Assembly (NCBI GenBank): GCA_049316905.1
Contig: JBMOJH010000031.1
Span: 1-32,054 of the forward strand
Reading direction: 5' to 3'
Source of the DNA: CAIPVR01 sp049316905
GTDB taxonomy: Bacteria > Actinomycetota > Acidimicrobiia > Acidimicrobiales > Microtrichaceae
DNA: 32,054 nucleotides
Of this stretch, positions 1 to 13,494 are shown piece after piece. The position numbers were made by a program, and so were the translations under genes. The first letter of the stretch is position 1. Each line of letters begins with the position of its first letter. Under the pieces are notes generated by a model. The model ran no database searches. It saw only the letters and a program-made list of their open reading frames with translations, and had not been told where the DNA came from.

Positions 1-210
1 TCGCGGAAGCGCGATCCGGAGGTGCGCCACCGCGGACTCGTCGAGCGGTCGCGCTGCTACGCGCTCGAGGGGAAGCGGTCGCTCGCCCGGAAGGACCTCG
101 AACGGATCCTGGCGGAGGACGCCGACCACCCGGGCCTGCAGGAGGCGTTGGCCGCCCTCGGCGGGTCCTCCCTGCAACCCGACCCGGGATCGGGCAGTCT
201 GCAGCAGTGA
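1..210 (+). CDS. C-terminal fragment of a TPR-like protein (5' end outside window)
   Basis: The frame is open from base 1 to a TGA at 208-210, so only about the last 69 residues are visible. They read as one TPR-like helical pair: a segment with RCYALEGKRSLARKDLE followed by RILAEDADHPGLQEAL, the usual pattern in which a helix pair ends with an aspartate/proline turn. A short Gly/Ser/Pro-rich tail follows. A GTG at 22 lies in frame, but the similarity to a helical repeat continues upstream of it, so the true start is outside the window. The stop overlaps the start of the SulP gene (GTGA), implying translational coupling. Function is unknown beyond a probable protein-protein interaction role. 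Confidence 0.6.
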   Translation, partial: SRKRDPEVRHRGLVERSRCYALEGKRSLARKDLERILAEDADHPGLQEALAALGGSSLQPDPGSGSLQQ

Positions 211-1889
211 GCGCAGCACGCTGGGTCCCCGGCCTGACCCATCTCCGTCACTACCAACGGGGGTGGCTGCGGCCGGACGTGGTGGCCGGCATCGTGCTCG
301 CGGCGATCCTCGTCCCCCAGGGGATGGCGTACGCGGAGCTCGCCGGGCTGCCCGCGGTGACCGGGCTCTACACCACGATCGCCTGCCTCGTGGCGTACGC
401 CGTGTTCGGCCCGTCGAAGGTGCTCGTGCTGGGCCCCGACTCGTCCGTCTCGCCGCTGATCCTGGCCACGATCACCCCGCTCCTCGTCACCGACGACCCG
501 GCCGCGGCCATCGCCCTCGCCGGGATGCTCGCGGTGCTGGTGGGCCTCATCGAGATCGGCCTCGGTGTCGCCAAGCTCGGCTTCGTGGCCGACCTCCTGT
601 CCAGCGAGGTGCGGGTCGGCTACCTCGTGGGCCTGTCGATCACGATCGTGGTCGGCCAGCTGCCCAAGCTCTTCGGCTTCTCCACCGACGCCGACGGCTT
701 CATCGACGAGCTGCGGGCGTTCATCGACGGCCTCAGCGGCACCAACACCGCCACCCTCGTCACCGGCCTGTGCGTGCTCGTGGTGCTGCTCGTGCTCCCA
801 CGCCTGCTGCCGAAGGTGCCGGCGGTGCTGGTGGCGGTGGTGGGCGTGACCGTGGCGTCGGCCGCGCTCGACCTGGCCTCCGACGGCGTGGCCACCGTCG
901 GCGTGCTCCCGAAGGGCGTGCCCACCCCGTCGTTCCCGTCGGTGTCGCTGTCCGACGTCGTCCCGCTGCTCATCGGCGCCGTCGGCATCACCATGGTCTC
1001 GCTGGCCGACACCATCGCCACCTCGGCGAGCTTCGCCAGCCGCCGCGGCGAGGAGGTCCATCCCGACCAGGAGCTGGTGGGCATCGGCGCGTCGAACGTG
1101 GCCGCCGGGCTGTTCCAGGGCTTCGCCGTGTCGGTCAGCGGTTCGCGGACCGCGGTGGCCGACCAGTCCGGCGCGAAGTCCCAGGCCACGGGTCTGGTCG
1201 GGGCCGGGCTCGTCGCGCTGCTCCTGCTGTTCCTCAACGGGCTGCTGTCCACGCTGCCGCAGACGGCCCTGGCCGCGGTGGTGATCGTGGCGGCGCTGTC
1301 GCTCGCCGACCTCGGCGCGCTCCGGCGGTACGCGGAGGTCCGCCGGTCCTCCCTGGTGATCGCCCTGGTGGCGGCCGGCGGCGTGATCCTGCTCGGTGTG
1401 CTGCAGGGGATCGTCGTGGCCGTGGTCCTCGCGATCCTGCTGTTCTTCCGGCGCAACTGGTGGCCCCACGGCGCCGTCCTCGGCGAGGTGCCCGAGGTGG
1501 GTGGGTGGCACTCGGTGAAGGAGTACCCCGAGGCCCTCCAGCGCGACGAGATCGTGGTGTTCCGGTGGGAGGCCCCCCTGTTCTTCGCGAACGCCGGCCA
1601 GTTCCGCGACCAGGTGCGCGAGCTCGTCCGGGAACGGGCGCCCCGGTGGGTGGTGCTCCAGTGCGAGGCGGTCACCGACATCGACGTCACCGCGGCGGAG
1701 GTGCTCAAGGACCTCGACGAGGAGCTCAACGCCAAGGGCGTGCACCTGGTGTTCGTGGAGATGCGGGATCGGCTCCAGCGCCTTGTGAGCCGCTACGGAC
1801 TCACCACCACCCTGGAGACGGAGCACTTCTTCCCGAGCCTGCGCACTGCGCTGGCCCACCTCGAGCACGACCCGCCCGCCCCCGGTTGA
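207..1889 (+). CDS. SulP family anion (sulfate) permease with C-terminal STAS domain
   Basis: This is a 560-residue inner-membrane transporter of the SLC26/SulP family, which moves sulfate, bicarbonate or other anions. The N-terminus carries the family signature: LRPDVVAGIVLAAILVPQGMA, with AYAELAGLPAVTGLY following, and then VLVLGPDSSVSPL. About ten or more hydrophobic segments run to about residue 415. The C-terminal STAS domain (about 430-550) shows the conserved loop TDIDVTAAEVLKDLDEEL. Length is typical of the family. The GTG start at 207 overlaps the stop of the preceding gene by four bases, so the two are probably co-translated. Substrate specificity cannot be read from sequence alone; no sulfur-assimilation genes lie beside it. 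Confidence 0.93.
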   Translation: MSAARWVPGLTHLRHYQRGWLRPDVVAGIVLAAILVPQGMAYAELAGLPAVTGLYTTIACLVAYAVFGPSKVLVLGPDSSVSPLILATITPLLVTDDPAAAIALAGMLAVLVGLIEIGLGVAKLGFVADLLSSEVRVGYLVGLSITIVVGQLPKLFGFSTDADGFIDELRAFIDGLSGTNTATLVTGLCVLVVLLVLPRLLPKVPAVLVAVVGVTVASAALDLASDGVATVGVLPKGVPTPSFPSVSLSDVVPLLIGAVGITMVSLADTIATSASFASRRGEEVHPDQELVGIGASNVAAGLFQGFAVSVSGSRTAVADQSGAKSQATGLVGAGLVALLLLFLNGLLSTLPQTALAAVVIVAALSLADLGALRRYAEVRRSSLVIALVAAGGVILLGVLQGIVVAVVLAILLFFRRNWWPHGAVLGEVPEVGGWHSVKEYPEALQRDEIVVFRWEAPLFFANAGQFRDQVRELVRERAPRWVVLQCEAVTDIDVTAAEVLKDLDEELNAKGVHLVFVEMRDRLQRLVSRYGLTTTLETEHFFPSLRTALAHLEHDPPAPG

Positions 1890-1891
1890 CC

Positions 1892-1897
1892 TAGCGT
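1892..1897 (+). promoter_or_regulatory. -10 box TAGCGT, probable leaderless promoter of the monooxygenase gene
   Basis: TAGCGT (TANNNT type) ends 6 nt before the ATG at 1904, so transcription would begin at or next to the start codon. It sits just after the SulP stop codon and gives the downstream gene its own promoter. No convincing -35 box is visible. Confidence 0.5.
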
Positions 1898-1903
1898 CGG
1901 GCC

Positions 1904-3748
<1,845 letters not shown>

Positions 3749-3752
3749 CCGC

Positions 3753-5234
3753 TCAGGCCAGGAACCGGTCGAGCCAGTCGAAGATGAACTCCTGGGCGAC
3801 GGTCGGCCCGCTCGGCTGGTCGTGCAGCTGCGCCCCCTGCGCCGCGGTCAGCACCAGGAGCTCCTTCTTGTCGGCCGGCACGCCGGTGAGCAGCTCGAAC
3901 GCCTGCTCGGGCTGGTCCCCGAAGAACTCGTCGCCCTCGTTCCGGGTGAGCATCGTCGGGATGCGGATGCGCCGGTAGTCCTCGGTGAAGTCGAACCGCA
4001 GCATCGCCTCGATCAGCCCGAAGTAGTCCGACGGCGGGTTCCCGGCGCGCGAGTCGCCCATGTTGGTCGCGTCGTAGATCTCGCCCCGCTTGGCGATCTC
4101 GAACTGCGTCTCGAACGGCAGCGTGGGGACGATCTGCTGGTACGCGGCGTTCATCGACGACCGCGCCGCCGCCACCCCGGAGGACGGGCCGGCCATCGTC
4201 GACCGCACGCTGCGCACCGAGTCCTGGTCCTTCCAGAGCATCGCGGCGTCGTACGCGGCGGGCTCGAGGACCACGGCGTCGAGGCCCTTCACGTCGGCCG
4301 CGGCCCGCGCGCAGAGCATGCCCCCGAACGAGATCCCGATCAGCCCGACGCGACCCACGTCGTTCCGGGCCTTCACCCAGTCGAACACGGGGCCGACCAC
4401 CTTCTGCCAGTCCGGCGTGAAGGGCTTCCCCTGCTCGAACAGGAGCCGCATCTGGCCGGGCCCCTCGAAGATCGCCACGTTGTAGCCGCGGTCGAGCGCG
4501 GCGGTGAGGCCGCCCACGAGGATGTCGATGTGCTGGCCGTCGGAGCCGTTGCTGATGATCACCGTGGGCCGCCGGCCGGCGTCGGTCGACGGCCGGAAGA
4601 AGTACCCGGGGATCTCGCCGAACTCCGAGCGCACGCTGAACGGCTCGGCCGGTGGGTCGTACAGCTCCGCGGCCCGCGCGAAACGGTCCGCGCAGGCGGC
4701 GTACAGCGCGGCCTCGCGGTCCGGCTGTGAGGTGCCGAGCACGAAGAACAGCTGCATCGACGTGTACTGCGACGAGCGCTGGAGGCGCTGGCGGCGGGTG
4801 ACCCGTGAGGTGGTCGCGGCGGCGGCCCCGTCGAGGCGGTCCGCGAACTCGCCGAATCCTGCGACGTACGCGTCGAGCGAGGCACGCGAGAGGTCCGCGG
4901 GGTTCCCGGTGGCGGCGTTGACCGTCTGCGCGATCCGCATCATCTCGCCGACCTCGGAGGCCAGCACCGCGGCACCGCCGAAGGCGAACAGCGTCTCGGC
5001 GTTCACCACGGGGTTGGCGAACAGTTGCAGCGGTGCCAGCACCTGCGGGGAGGGCGTGGTCACCGGTGCCGCGCCGGTCGGCGGCGGCAGCGTGCTGCCG
5101 GTGACCGGCGCGGCGCGGGCGGCGTCGGTGCCGATCGGGCGGGTGGACTCGTCCTCGGTGCAGGCCGCGGCCACGAGGCCGGCGAGGGCGGCGCCACCGG
5201 CACCGAGGAGGAGGTGACGGCGGGGAGTGGGCAT
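3753..5234 (-). CDS. Exported alpha/beta hydrolase (Tat signal, lipoprotein-like)
   Basis: This is a 493-residue alpha/beta-hydrolase. The N-terminus has a twin-arginine PRRHLLLG motif, a hydrophobic core and a lipobox-like VAAAC ending at Cys25, so it is probably exported by Tat and perhaps lipid-anchored. After a Pro/Thr linker comes a helical N-terminal domain. The hydrolase core follows, with nucleophile Ser302 in GISFG, candidate acid Asp435 in NEGDEF and His471 in QLHDQPSG. The architecture resembles the FrsA/2,6-dihydroxypseudooxynicotine hydrolase group. It lies 62 bp downstream of the Rieske gene on the same strand but has its own -10 box. It may cleave an ester or C-C bond made by the neighbouring oxygenases (inference); an exported location argues for an extracytoplasmic substrate. 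Confidence 0.85.
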   Translation of the reverse strand: MPTPRRHLLLGAGGAALAGLVAAACTEDESTRPIGTDAARAAPVTGSTLPPPTGAAPVTTPSPQVLAPLQLFANPVVNAETLFAFGGAAVLASEVGEMMRIAQTVNAATGNPADLSRASLDAYVAGFGEFADRLDGAAAATTSRVTRRQRLQRSSQYTSMQLFFVLGTSQPDREAALYAACADRFARAAELYDPPAEPFSVRSEFGEIPGYFFRPSTDAGRRPTVIISNGSDGQHIDILVGGLTAALDRGYNVAIFEGPGQMRLLFEQGKPFTPDWQKVVGPVFDWVKARNDVGRVGLIGISFGGMLCARAAADVKGLDAVVLEPAAYDAAMLWKDQDSVRSVRSTMAGPSSGVAAARSSMNAAYQQIVPTLPFETQFEIAKRGEIYDATNMGDSRAGNPPSDYFGLIEAMLRFDFTEDYRRIRIPTMLTRNEGDEFFGDQPEQAFELLTGVPADKKELLVLTAAQGAQLHDQPSGPTVAQEFIFDWLDRFLA

Positions 5235-5240
5235 GCCTCG

Positions 5241-5246
5241 AGGCTA
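5241..5246 (-). promoter_or_regulatory. -10 box TAGCCT (minus strand), probable leaderless promoter of the hydrolase gene
   Basis: On the minus strand TAGCCT is followed by 6 nt and then the ATG at 5234. This matches the leaderless arrangement seen at several other genes in this window. Confidence 0.45.
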
Positions 5247-5296
5247 CGGAGCCCCGGTCGCGAATCCTCTTCCTCGCAACGATTCCGGGTGGGGGA

Positions 5297-6355
5297 TCAG
5301 CTGCCGGCGACCGGCACCACGCCGCCCACGAGCTCCGGCTCGGCCTCCGGTTCCCACACGTCGCGGCCGCGCTCCACCCCGCCGACGTAGAACTGCTCGC
5401 ACCAGCGGCGGTACTGCATGATCGGGCCGTCGCCGTGGGCGAGCGCCGGGGTGGCCACGTAGGCCTTGTTCTCCCAGAGCTCCACGTCCTCCACGGTGCG
5501 CTCGTGGATCTCGTCGATGAACGCGCGGCCCAGGCTGGAGGTCGCCTCGGCGTCGCCGGTGGAGCGGATCACGAAGTTGAACCGCAGCTCGCAGGCGCCG
5601 TCGTCGACCGGGGTGGCGCAGCCGATGAGCAGCGTGTCGACCAGGCCGGTGAACCAGGTGGCGGCGAGGCCCGGGCCCCAGACGTCGGTGTCGATCCGGC
5701 CCTCCACCTCGCCCTGCGGCGTGGGGAAGCCCTGGGTGATGCGGATGCGGGCCACGGGCCCGTCGGTGTCGTAGGAGTCGACCTGCGGCATGGGCGGCCG
5801 GTCCAGCGGCTTCCCGTCGTTCATGGCGATCTGGTACTCGAGGAGATGGGCCTGGATGTGGGCCGCGTCCACCTGGGTCTCGGCGATCTCCTGCCAGTGG
5901 CAGCCCAGCCGGTAGTGCCGGCGGAACACCTCGCTGAAGCCGCCGTCCGCCTCGAGCTCGTCGAAGCCGGGCAGCTCCCACTGGGGCTCCAGCTCGTCCG
6001 GGTGGTACCAGGCGAACACCATCCCGTTGCGCTCGACGGTGGGGTACGTGCGGACCTTCGCCTTGCGGTTCAGCCGGTCCGAGTAGGGGATGTCGACGCA
6101 CCGGCCCTCGGCGTCGAACTGCCAGCGGTGCAACGCGCAGCGGAGGCAGTCGCCCTCGACCGTGGAGCGGATGGCGAGGTGTGCCCCCATGTGCGGGCAG
6201 AAGGCGTCCCAGGTGTGGGCCGTGCCGTGCTCGTCGCGCCACAGCGCGAGGTGCCGGCCGAAGTAGTGGGCCTTGCGGGCCTCGCCCGCGGGGATCTCGT
6301 CGCTCCAGGCCACCTGGAACCAACCGAACGGCATGGGCATCGGATAGCGCCTCAC
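5297..6355 (-). CDS. Rieske [2Fe-2S] ring-hydroxylating oxygenase, KshA-like
   Basis: This is the terminal oxygenase component of a Rieske non-heme iron system, similar to 3-ketosteroid 9-alpha-hydroxylase KshA. The Rieske ligands are clear: Cys53-Pro-His55, 17 residues, then Cys73-x-x-His76. The mononuclear iron site lies in VDAAHIQAH with Asp163, His166 and His170; the two His are 4 apart rather than the usual 5. The C-terminal ELWENK and RRWCEQFY segments match the KshA group. I chose the GTG at 6355 (352 residues) because GGGAGG lies 5 nt upstream and homologous proteins start near this MRRYP segment. A GTG at 6388 would add 11 residues but lacks a ribosome-binding site. A reductase partner is not encoded in the window. 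Confidence 0.9.
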   Translation of the reverse strand: MRRYPMPMPFGWFQVAWSDEIPAGEARKAHYFGRHLALWRDEHGTAHTWDAFCPHMGAHLAIRSTVEGDCLRCALHRWQFDAEGRCVDIPYSDRLNRKAKVRTYPTVERNGMVFAWYHPDELEPQWELPGFDELEADGGFSEVFRRHYRLGCHWQEIAETQVDAAHIQAHLLEYQIAMNDGKPLDRPPMPQVDSYDTDGPVARIRITQGFPTPQGEVEGRIDTDVWGPGLAATWFTGLVDTLLIGCATPVDDGACELRFNFVIRSTGDAEATSSLGRAFIDEIHERTVEDVELWENKAYVATPALAHGDGPIMQYRRWCEQFYVGGVERGRDVWEPEAEPELVGGVVPVAGS

Positions 6356-6418
6356 CGGAACCTCCCAGCTCACGTCGCCCCGCGGCACCGCCCTCGTTGC
6401 CGCATCGAGCCTGGGCAG

Positions 6419-6424
6419 AGGGTA
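6419..6424 (-). promoter_or_regulatory. Possible -10 box TACCCT for the Rieske oxygenase gene
   Basis: On the minus strand TACCCT is the only good TANNNT box upstream of the Rieske gene. It predicts a leader of roughly 55 nt containing the GGGAGG ribosome-binding site. An imperfect palindrome CGAA-N5-TTCG (6426-6438) lies directly upstream, where a regulator could act. Confidence 0.35.
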
Positions 6425-6510
6425 GCGAACGCGATTCGAAAGGGGAAGGCGAGGTCCGGTGTCGCTGTCCGTCGGTCAGTTGCGCGACCGGGGCCGTCAG
6501 TCCCGTTCGT

Positions 6511-6516
6511 TAGTTT
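6511..6516 (+). promoter_or_regulatory. -10 box TAGTTT, probable leaderless promoter of the recCBD operon
   Basis: TAGTTT is followed by 7 nt and then the GTG at 6524. It supports this start for recC, since there is no Shine-Dalgarno sequence between them. Confidence 0.5.
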
Positions 6517-6523
6517 CACCGCC

Positions 6524-9500
6524 GTGCTGAGCGTGACGGTGGCCGACCGGCCGGAGGAGCTCCTCGAGGAGCTGGTGGCGCTGCTGTCCGTCCCGCCGGC
6601 CGACCCGTTCACGCCGGAGTGGGTGTCGGTCCCCAGCTTCGGCATGCGCATCTGGCTGCAGGAGCGCCTCGCCGGCCGGCTCGGGGCCTCGGCCCCCGGG
6701 GCGGGTGACGGCGTGGTGGCCAACGTGCAGATGCCCTTCCCCGGGGAGCTCCGCTGGGCCGCCCTCCGCGCCGGTGCCGCCGACGATCCACCGGCCCCCG
6801 GGCCCGCCGATCCCTGGGAACCGTCCCGGCTGGCCTGGGCGGTGCTCGAGGTGCTGCAGTCGCCGCCCGACGGGCTCGCCCACCTCTCCGGCGCCGCCTC
6901 CCTCGGAGCGCGGGCGCTCGCGGTGGCCGACCTGTTCGACCGCTACGACGTCCACCGTCCCGCGATGCTCGCCCGGTGGACCGCCGGCGACGACGTCGGC
7001 GCCACCGGCGAGGCGCTGCCGGCGGAGCGGTCCTGGCAGCCCGAGCTGTACCGCACGCTGGTCGCCCGGCTCGGCGCCCGGTACCCCGGCCTCCGGCCAC
7101 CGTCGGTGCGGCTGCGGTCCGTCCTCCCCGCGATCGCCGACGCCCGGCTCGCGCCGCTCGACCGTCACGGGCGCCCGCTCCCCACCCGATTGGTGCTGTT
7201 CGGCGCCGCCACGCTCACGGCCGAGCAGCTGTCGGTGCTCCGGGCCGTCGGTCGGCGCGACGACCGGCACGTGCACGCCCTGCTGCTGTCCCCGTCCGCG
7301 GCCTCCTCGGCCCGGCTCGCCGCCGAGCACCGGGTCGCGGAGGGCGACGCACTGCTCCCGCCGTCCGTCCCCCGCTCCGACGACCCCGCCGGGGCCGCGG
7401 CGCATCCGCTGCTGGTGGGGTGGGGCCGGCGCCCGCTCGAGACGGGGATCCTGCTCGGCGCCGCGGGCCTCGAACCCCGGGCCCTGTCGCCGTCCGCTCG
7501 GCCCGGGGGCACGGCGCTGCTCGCCCGGGTGCAGGCCCGGCTGCGCGCCGGGGAGCCGCCCGTGGCCGACGGGGGGCCCGACGGCTCGGTGCAGTTCCAC
7601 GCGGCGCCCGCCGCCTCCCGGCAGGTGGAGGTGCTGCGCGACGTCCTGCTCGGCCTCCTCGCGGAGGACCCGACGCTGCAGGAGTCGGACATCCTCGTGC
7701 TGTGTCCCTCGCTCGAGCGCTTCGCCCCGGTCATCGGCGCGGTCTGGGGCGCACCGGCCGCGCCGCGGGAGGAGCCCGACCCCGCCACGGCACCCGCGCT
7801 GAGGTACCGCGTCGTGGACCGCTCGACCGGTGCCGCGAACCCGGTGCTCGACGGGCTCGCGCACCTGCTGGAGCTCCTCCCGGGCCGCTTCGACGCCGGC
7901 GCGGTGGAGGAGTTCCTCCGGCTGCCCGCCGTCCGCCGGCGCTTCGGCCTGGGTGAGGAGGAGGACGCCCTGCTCTCCCGCTGGGTCGAGCGCGCCTGCA
8001 TCCGGTGGGGCCTCGACGGTCCGCAGCGGGAGCGGTGGGGCGTCCCCGCGGATCGTCACGCCAACTCCTGGGCGTCGGGGATCGAGCAGCTGCTCGTCGG
8101 GGTGGCCCTCGGTGAGCCGTTGCGGGAACCGGGCCCCCAGCCGCTGGCCGTGGGCGCCGTGCTCCCGTTGCCGATGGAGGCGGGCTCGCTGGTCGCCGCC
8201 GGGCGTCTGGCCGTCGCGGTGCGCTCGCTCGCCGCCGTCGCCGTGGAGCTCGGCGCGCCCGATCTGCGCCGCGACGTCGCCGGGTGGGCGGAGGCGCTGG
8301 CCGGGGCCGCGGATGCCCTCCTGGAGACGGAGTCCACCGAGCGGTGGCAGCGGGCTCGGCTCGACCAGGTCCTCGCCGGCCTCGTGGCCGACGCAGCGGA
8401 GGGCACGGAGTTCCGGTTGGCCGACGTGCGGCGCCTCCTCACGGCCCGGCTCGCCGGGCCGGGCCGGGCGGGGTCCCCCGGGGTCGGGAGCATCACCGTC
8501 ACCACGCCCGCCCAGATGGCCAACGTGCCGGCGCGGGTCGTCTGCCTGCTCGGCCTCGACCAGGACGCGCTCCCCGTCGGGCGCGCCGGCGGCGACGACG
8601 TGATGGCCCTCGCGCCCCAGGTCGGTGACCGGGACCTCCGTGCCGAGGCGCGGGCGGAGCTGCTCGCGGCCGTCGGGGCGGCGCGCGACACGCTCGTGGT
8701 CACCTACTCGCACCGCGACGTGCGCACCGGTGCGCCGGTCCCCCGCGCCGTGGTCCTCGAGGAGCTGCTGGCCGCCGTCGCCGCGACGTCCGGCACCGAC
8801 GCCGCGGCCCTCGTCACCGAGCACCCCCGCCAGGGGTTCGATCCCGCCAACTTCACGCCGGGCCCGTCCGGCCGTCCGTTCTCGTTCGACCCGCAGGGTC
8901 TGCAGGGTGCCGAGGCCGTGCGCGAGCAGGGCGAGCTGTCGGGCTCCGGCCTCCTTGTCACGTCGCGCCTCGACGGTGGTGACGCCACGGTGGTCGACCT
9001 GGCCGACCTCCGCCGGTTCCACCGCCAGCCGGTGGCCCACTTCCTGATGAACCGCCTGCACCTGTCCACCTGGGCGGGCGACGACGCGGGCGCGGCGGAG
9101 CTGCCCACCGGGCTGTCGCACCTCGAGGTGATGGCGCTGGGCGACGAGCTCGTCCGGCTCGTCCTCGCCCTCCCGGACCCGGCCGCGGCGCTCGTCCTCG
9201 ACGACGGGCGCCCGGTCGACCCGACGGTCGCCCGCCTGCTGTCCGCCTGGGCGGCCCGCGGCGCGCTGCCCCCCGAGCCCGTGTGGGCGGAGGTGCTCGG
9301 GCCGGTGTTCGCCGAGGTGTCGCTGCTCGTGGAGGAGGTCCGCCGCCGGGGCATCGAGGAGCTCCCCTCCGGGGTGCATCCCGTGGACCTCGCCCTCCCG
9401 GGCGGCGTGCGCCTCCACGGCACGGTGACCGGTTGCGCCGACGGGCCCGCCCCCGGGCCGGTGGCCGTGTCCTTCGTCCGGGCGAAGCCGCACCGGACCG

Positions 9501-9972
9501 CCCACCTCGCCGTCGACCTGCTGGCCCTCACCCTCGCCCGGCCCGAGGTGTCGTGGCGGGCCCTGGGCGTGTGGCGGAACGGGGAGTCGGGCGGGACCGA
9601 GCCCACGGCAGCCGTGCTGCGGGTGCGGGGCGAGGACCCGGTGGCCACCGCGACCACGGCGTTGGGGACGTTGCTGGAGCAGTACCGCGACGGCCTGCGC
9701 ATCCACCTCCCGCTGGCGGACCGCACCTCCTACGCGGCGGCGATGGAGGGGCGGGGGGCGGCGTCGAAGCGGTGGGGCGACCCCGAGAGCGTGCAGTTCC
9801 TGTCCCGCGAGTGCGCGGTCCCGGCCCACGTGGCGGCCTTCGGTCCGCTCACCTTCGACGACCTCGAGCTGCTCGTCGTCGACGGGTTCACCCTGGAGTC
9901 GGAGGCGGAGCGGCTGTGGGGCACCCTCGCGACCGCCGTGGAGGGCATCGGCGCGTCGGCGGAGGTGCCCGC

Positions 9973-9976
<4 letters not shown>
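6524..9976 (+). CDS. recC: Exodeoxyribonuclease V subunit gamma RecC
   Basis: RecC is the scaffold and Chi-recognition subunit of the RecBCD helicase-nuclease that processes double-strand breaks. The predicted product has 1150 residues, near the usual length. Visible hallmarks are the N-terminal PSFGMRIWLQERLA segment and the NVQMPFPGELRW block. The middle has ILVLCPSLERFAPVI, VVDRSTGAANPVLDGLAHLLELL and the ITVTTPAQMANVPARVVCLLGLD stretch of the inactive helicase fold. The frame is open far upstream (to about 5435), but protein-like sequence begins only at the GTG at 6524, where a leaderless -10 box also sits. The stop overlaps the recB start (ATGA at 9973-9976). Assignment is strengthened by recB and recD directly downstream. 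Confidence 0.93.

Positions 9977-13490
<3,514 letters not shown>

Positions 13491-13494
<4 letters not shown>

Noticed and set aside
57..1868. Long open frame on the minus strand opposite the SulP gene
   Set aside because: Its translation is rich in His, Arg, Glu and Gly with no hydrophobic or domain pattern, as expected for the antisense of GC-rich coding DNA. The plus strand has a clear SulP protein.
6426..6438. SOS/LexA box upstream of recC
   Set aside because: The actinobacterial consensus needs GAAC-N4-GTTC; this site lacks the second half and is closer to the Rieske promoter, so I keep it only as a low-interest palindrome.
5435..6523. Upstream in-frame extension of recC across the Rieske gene
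   Set aside because: The extension is antisense to the Rieske coding frame and unlike RecC. The family N-terminus and the -10 box place the start at 6524.
6497..9829. 1110-codon open frame on the minus strand opposite recC
   Set aside because: It is an antisense shadow caused by high GC3. Composition is low-complexity (His/Arg/Gly/Pro) and the recC frame carries conserved family motifs.
9283..9972. Upstream in-frame extension of recB
   Set aside because: It lies inside recC in another frame with Arg/Gly-rich nonsense sequence; the ATGA overlap at 9973 gives the natural start.
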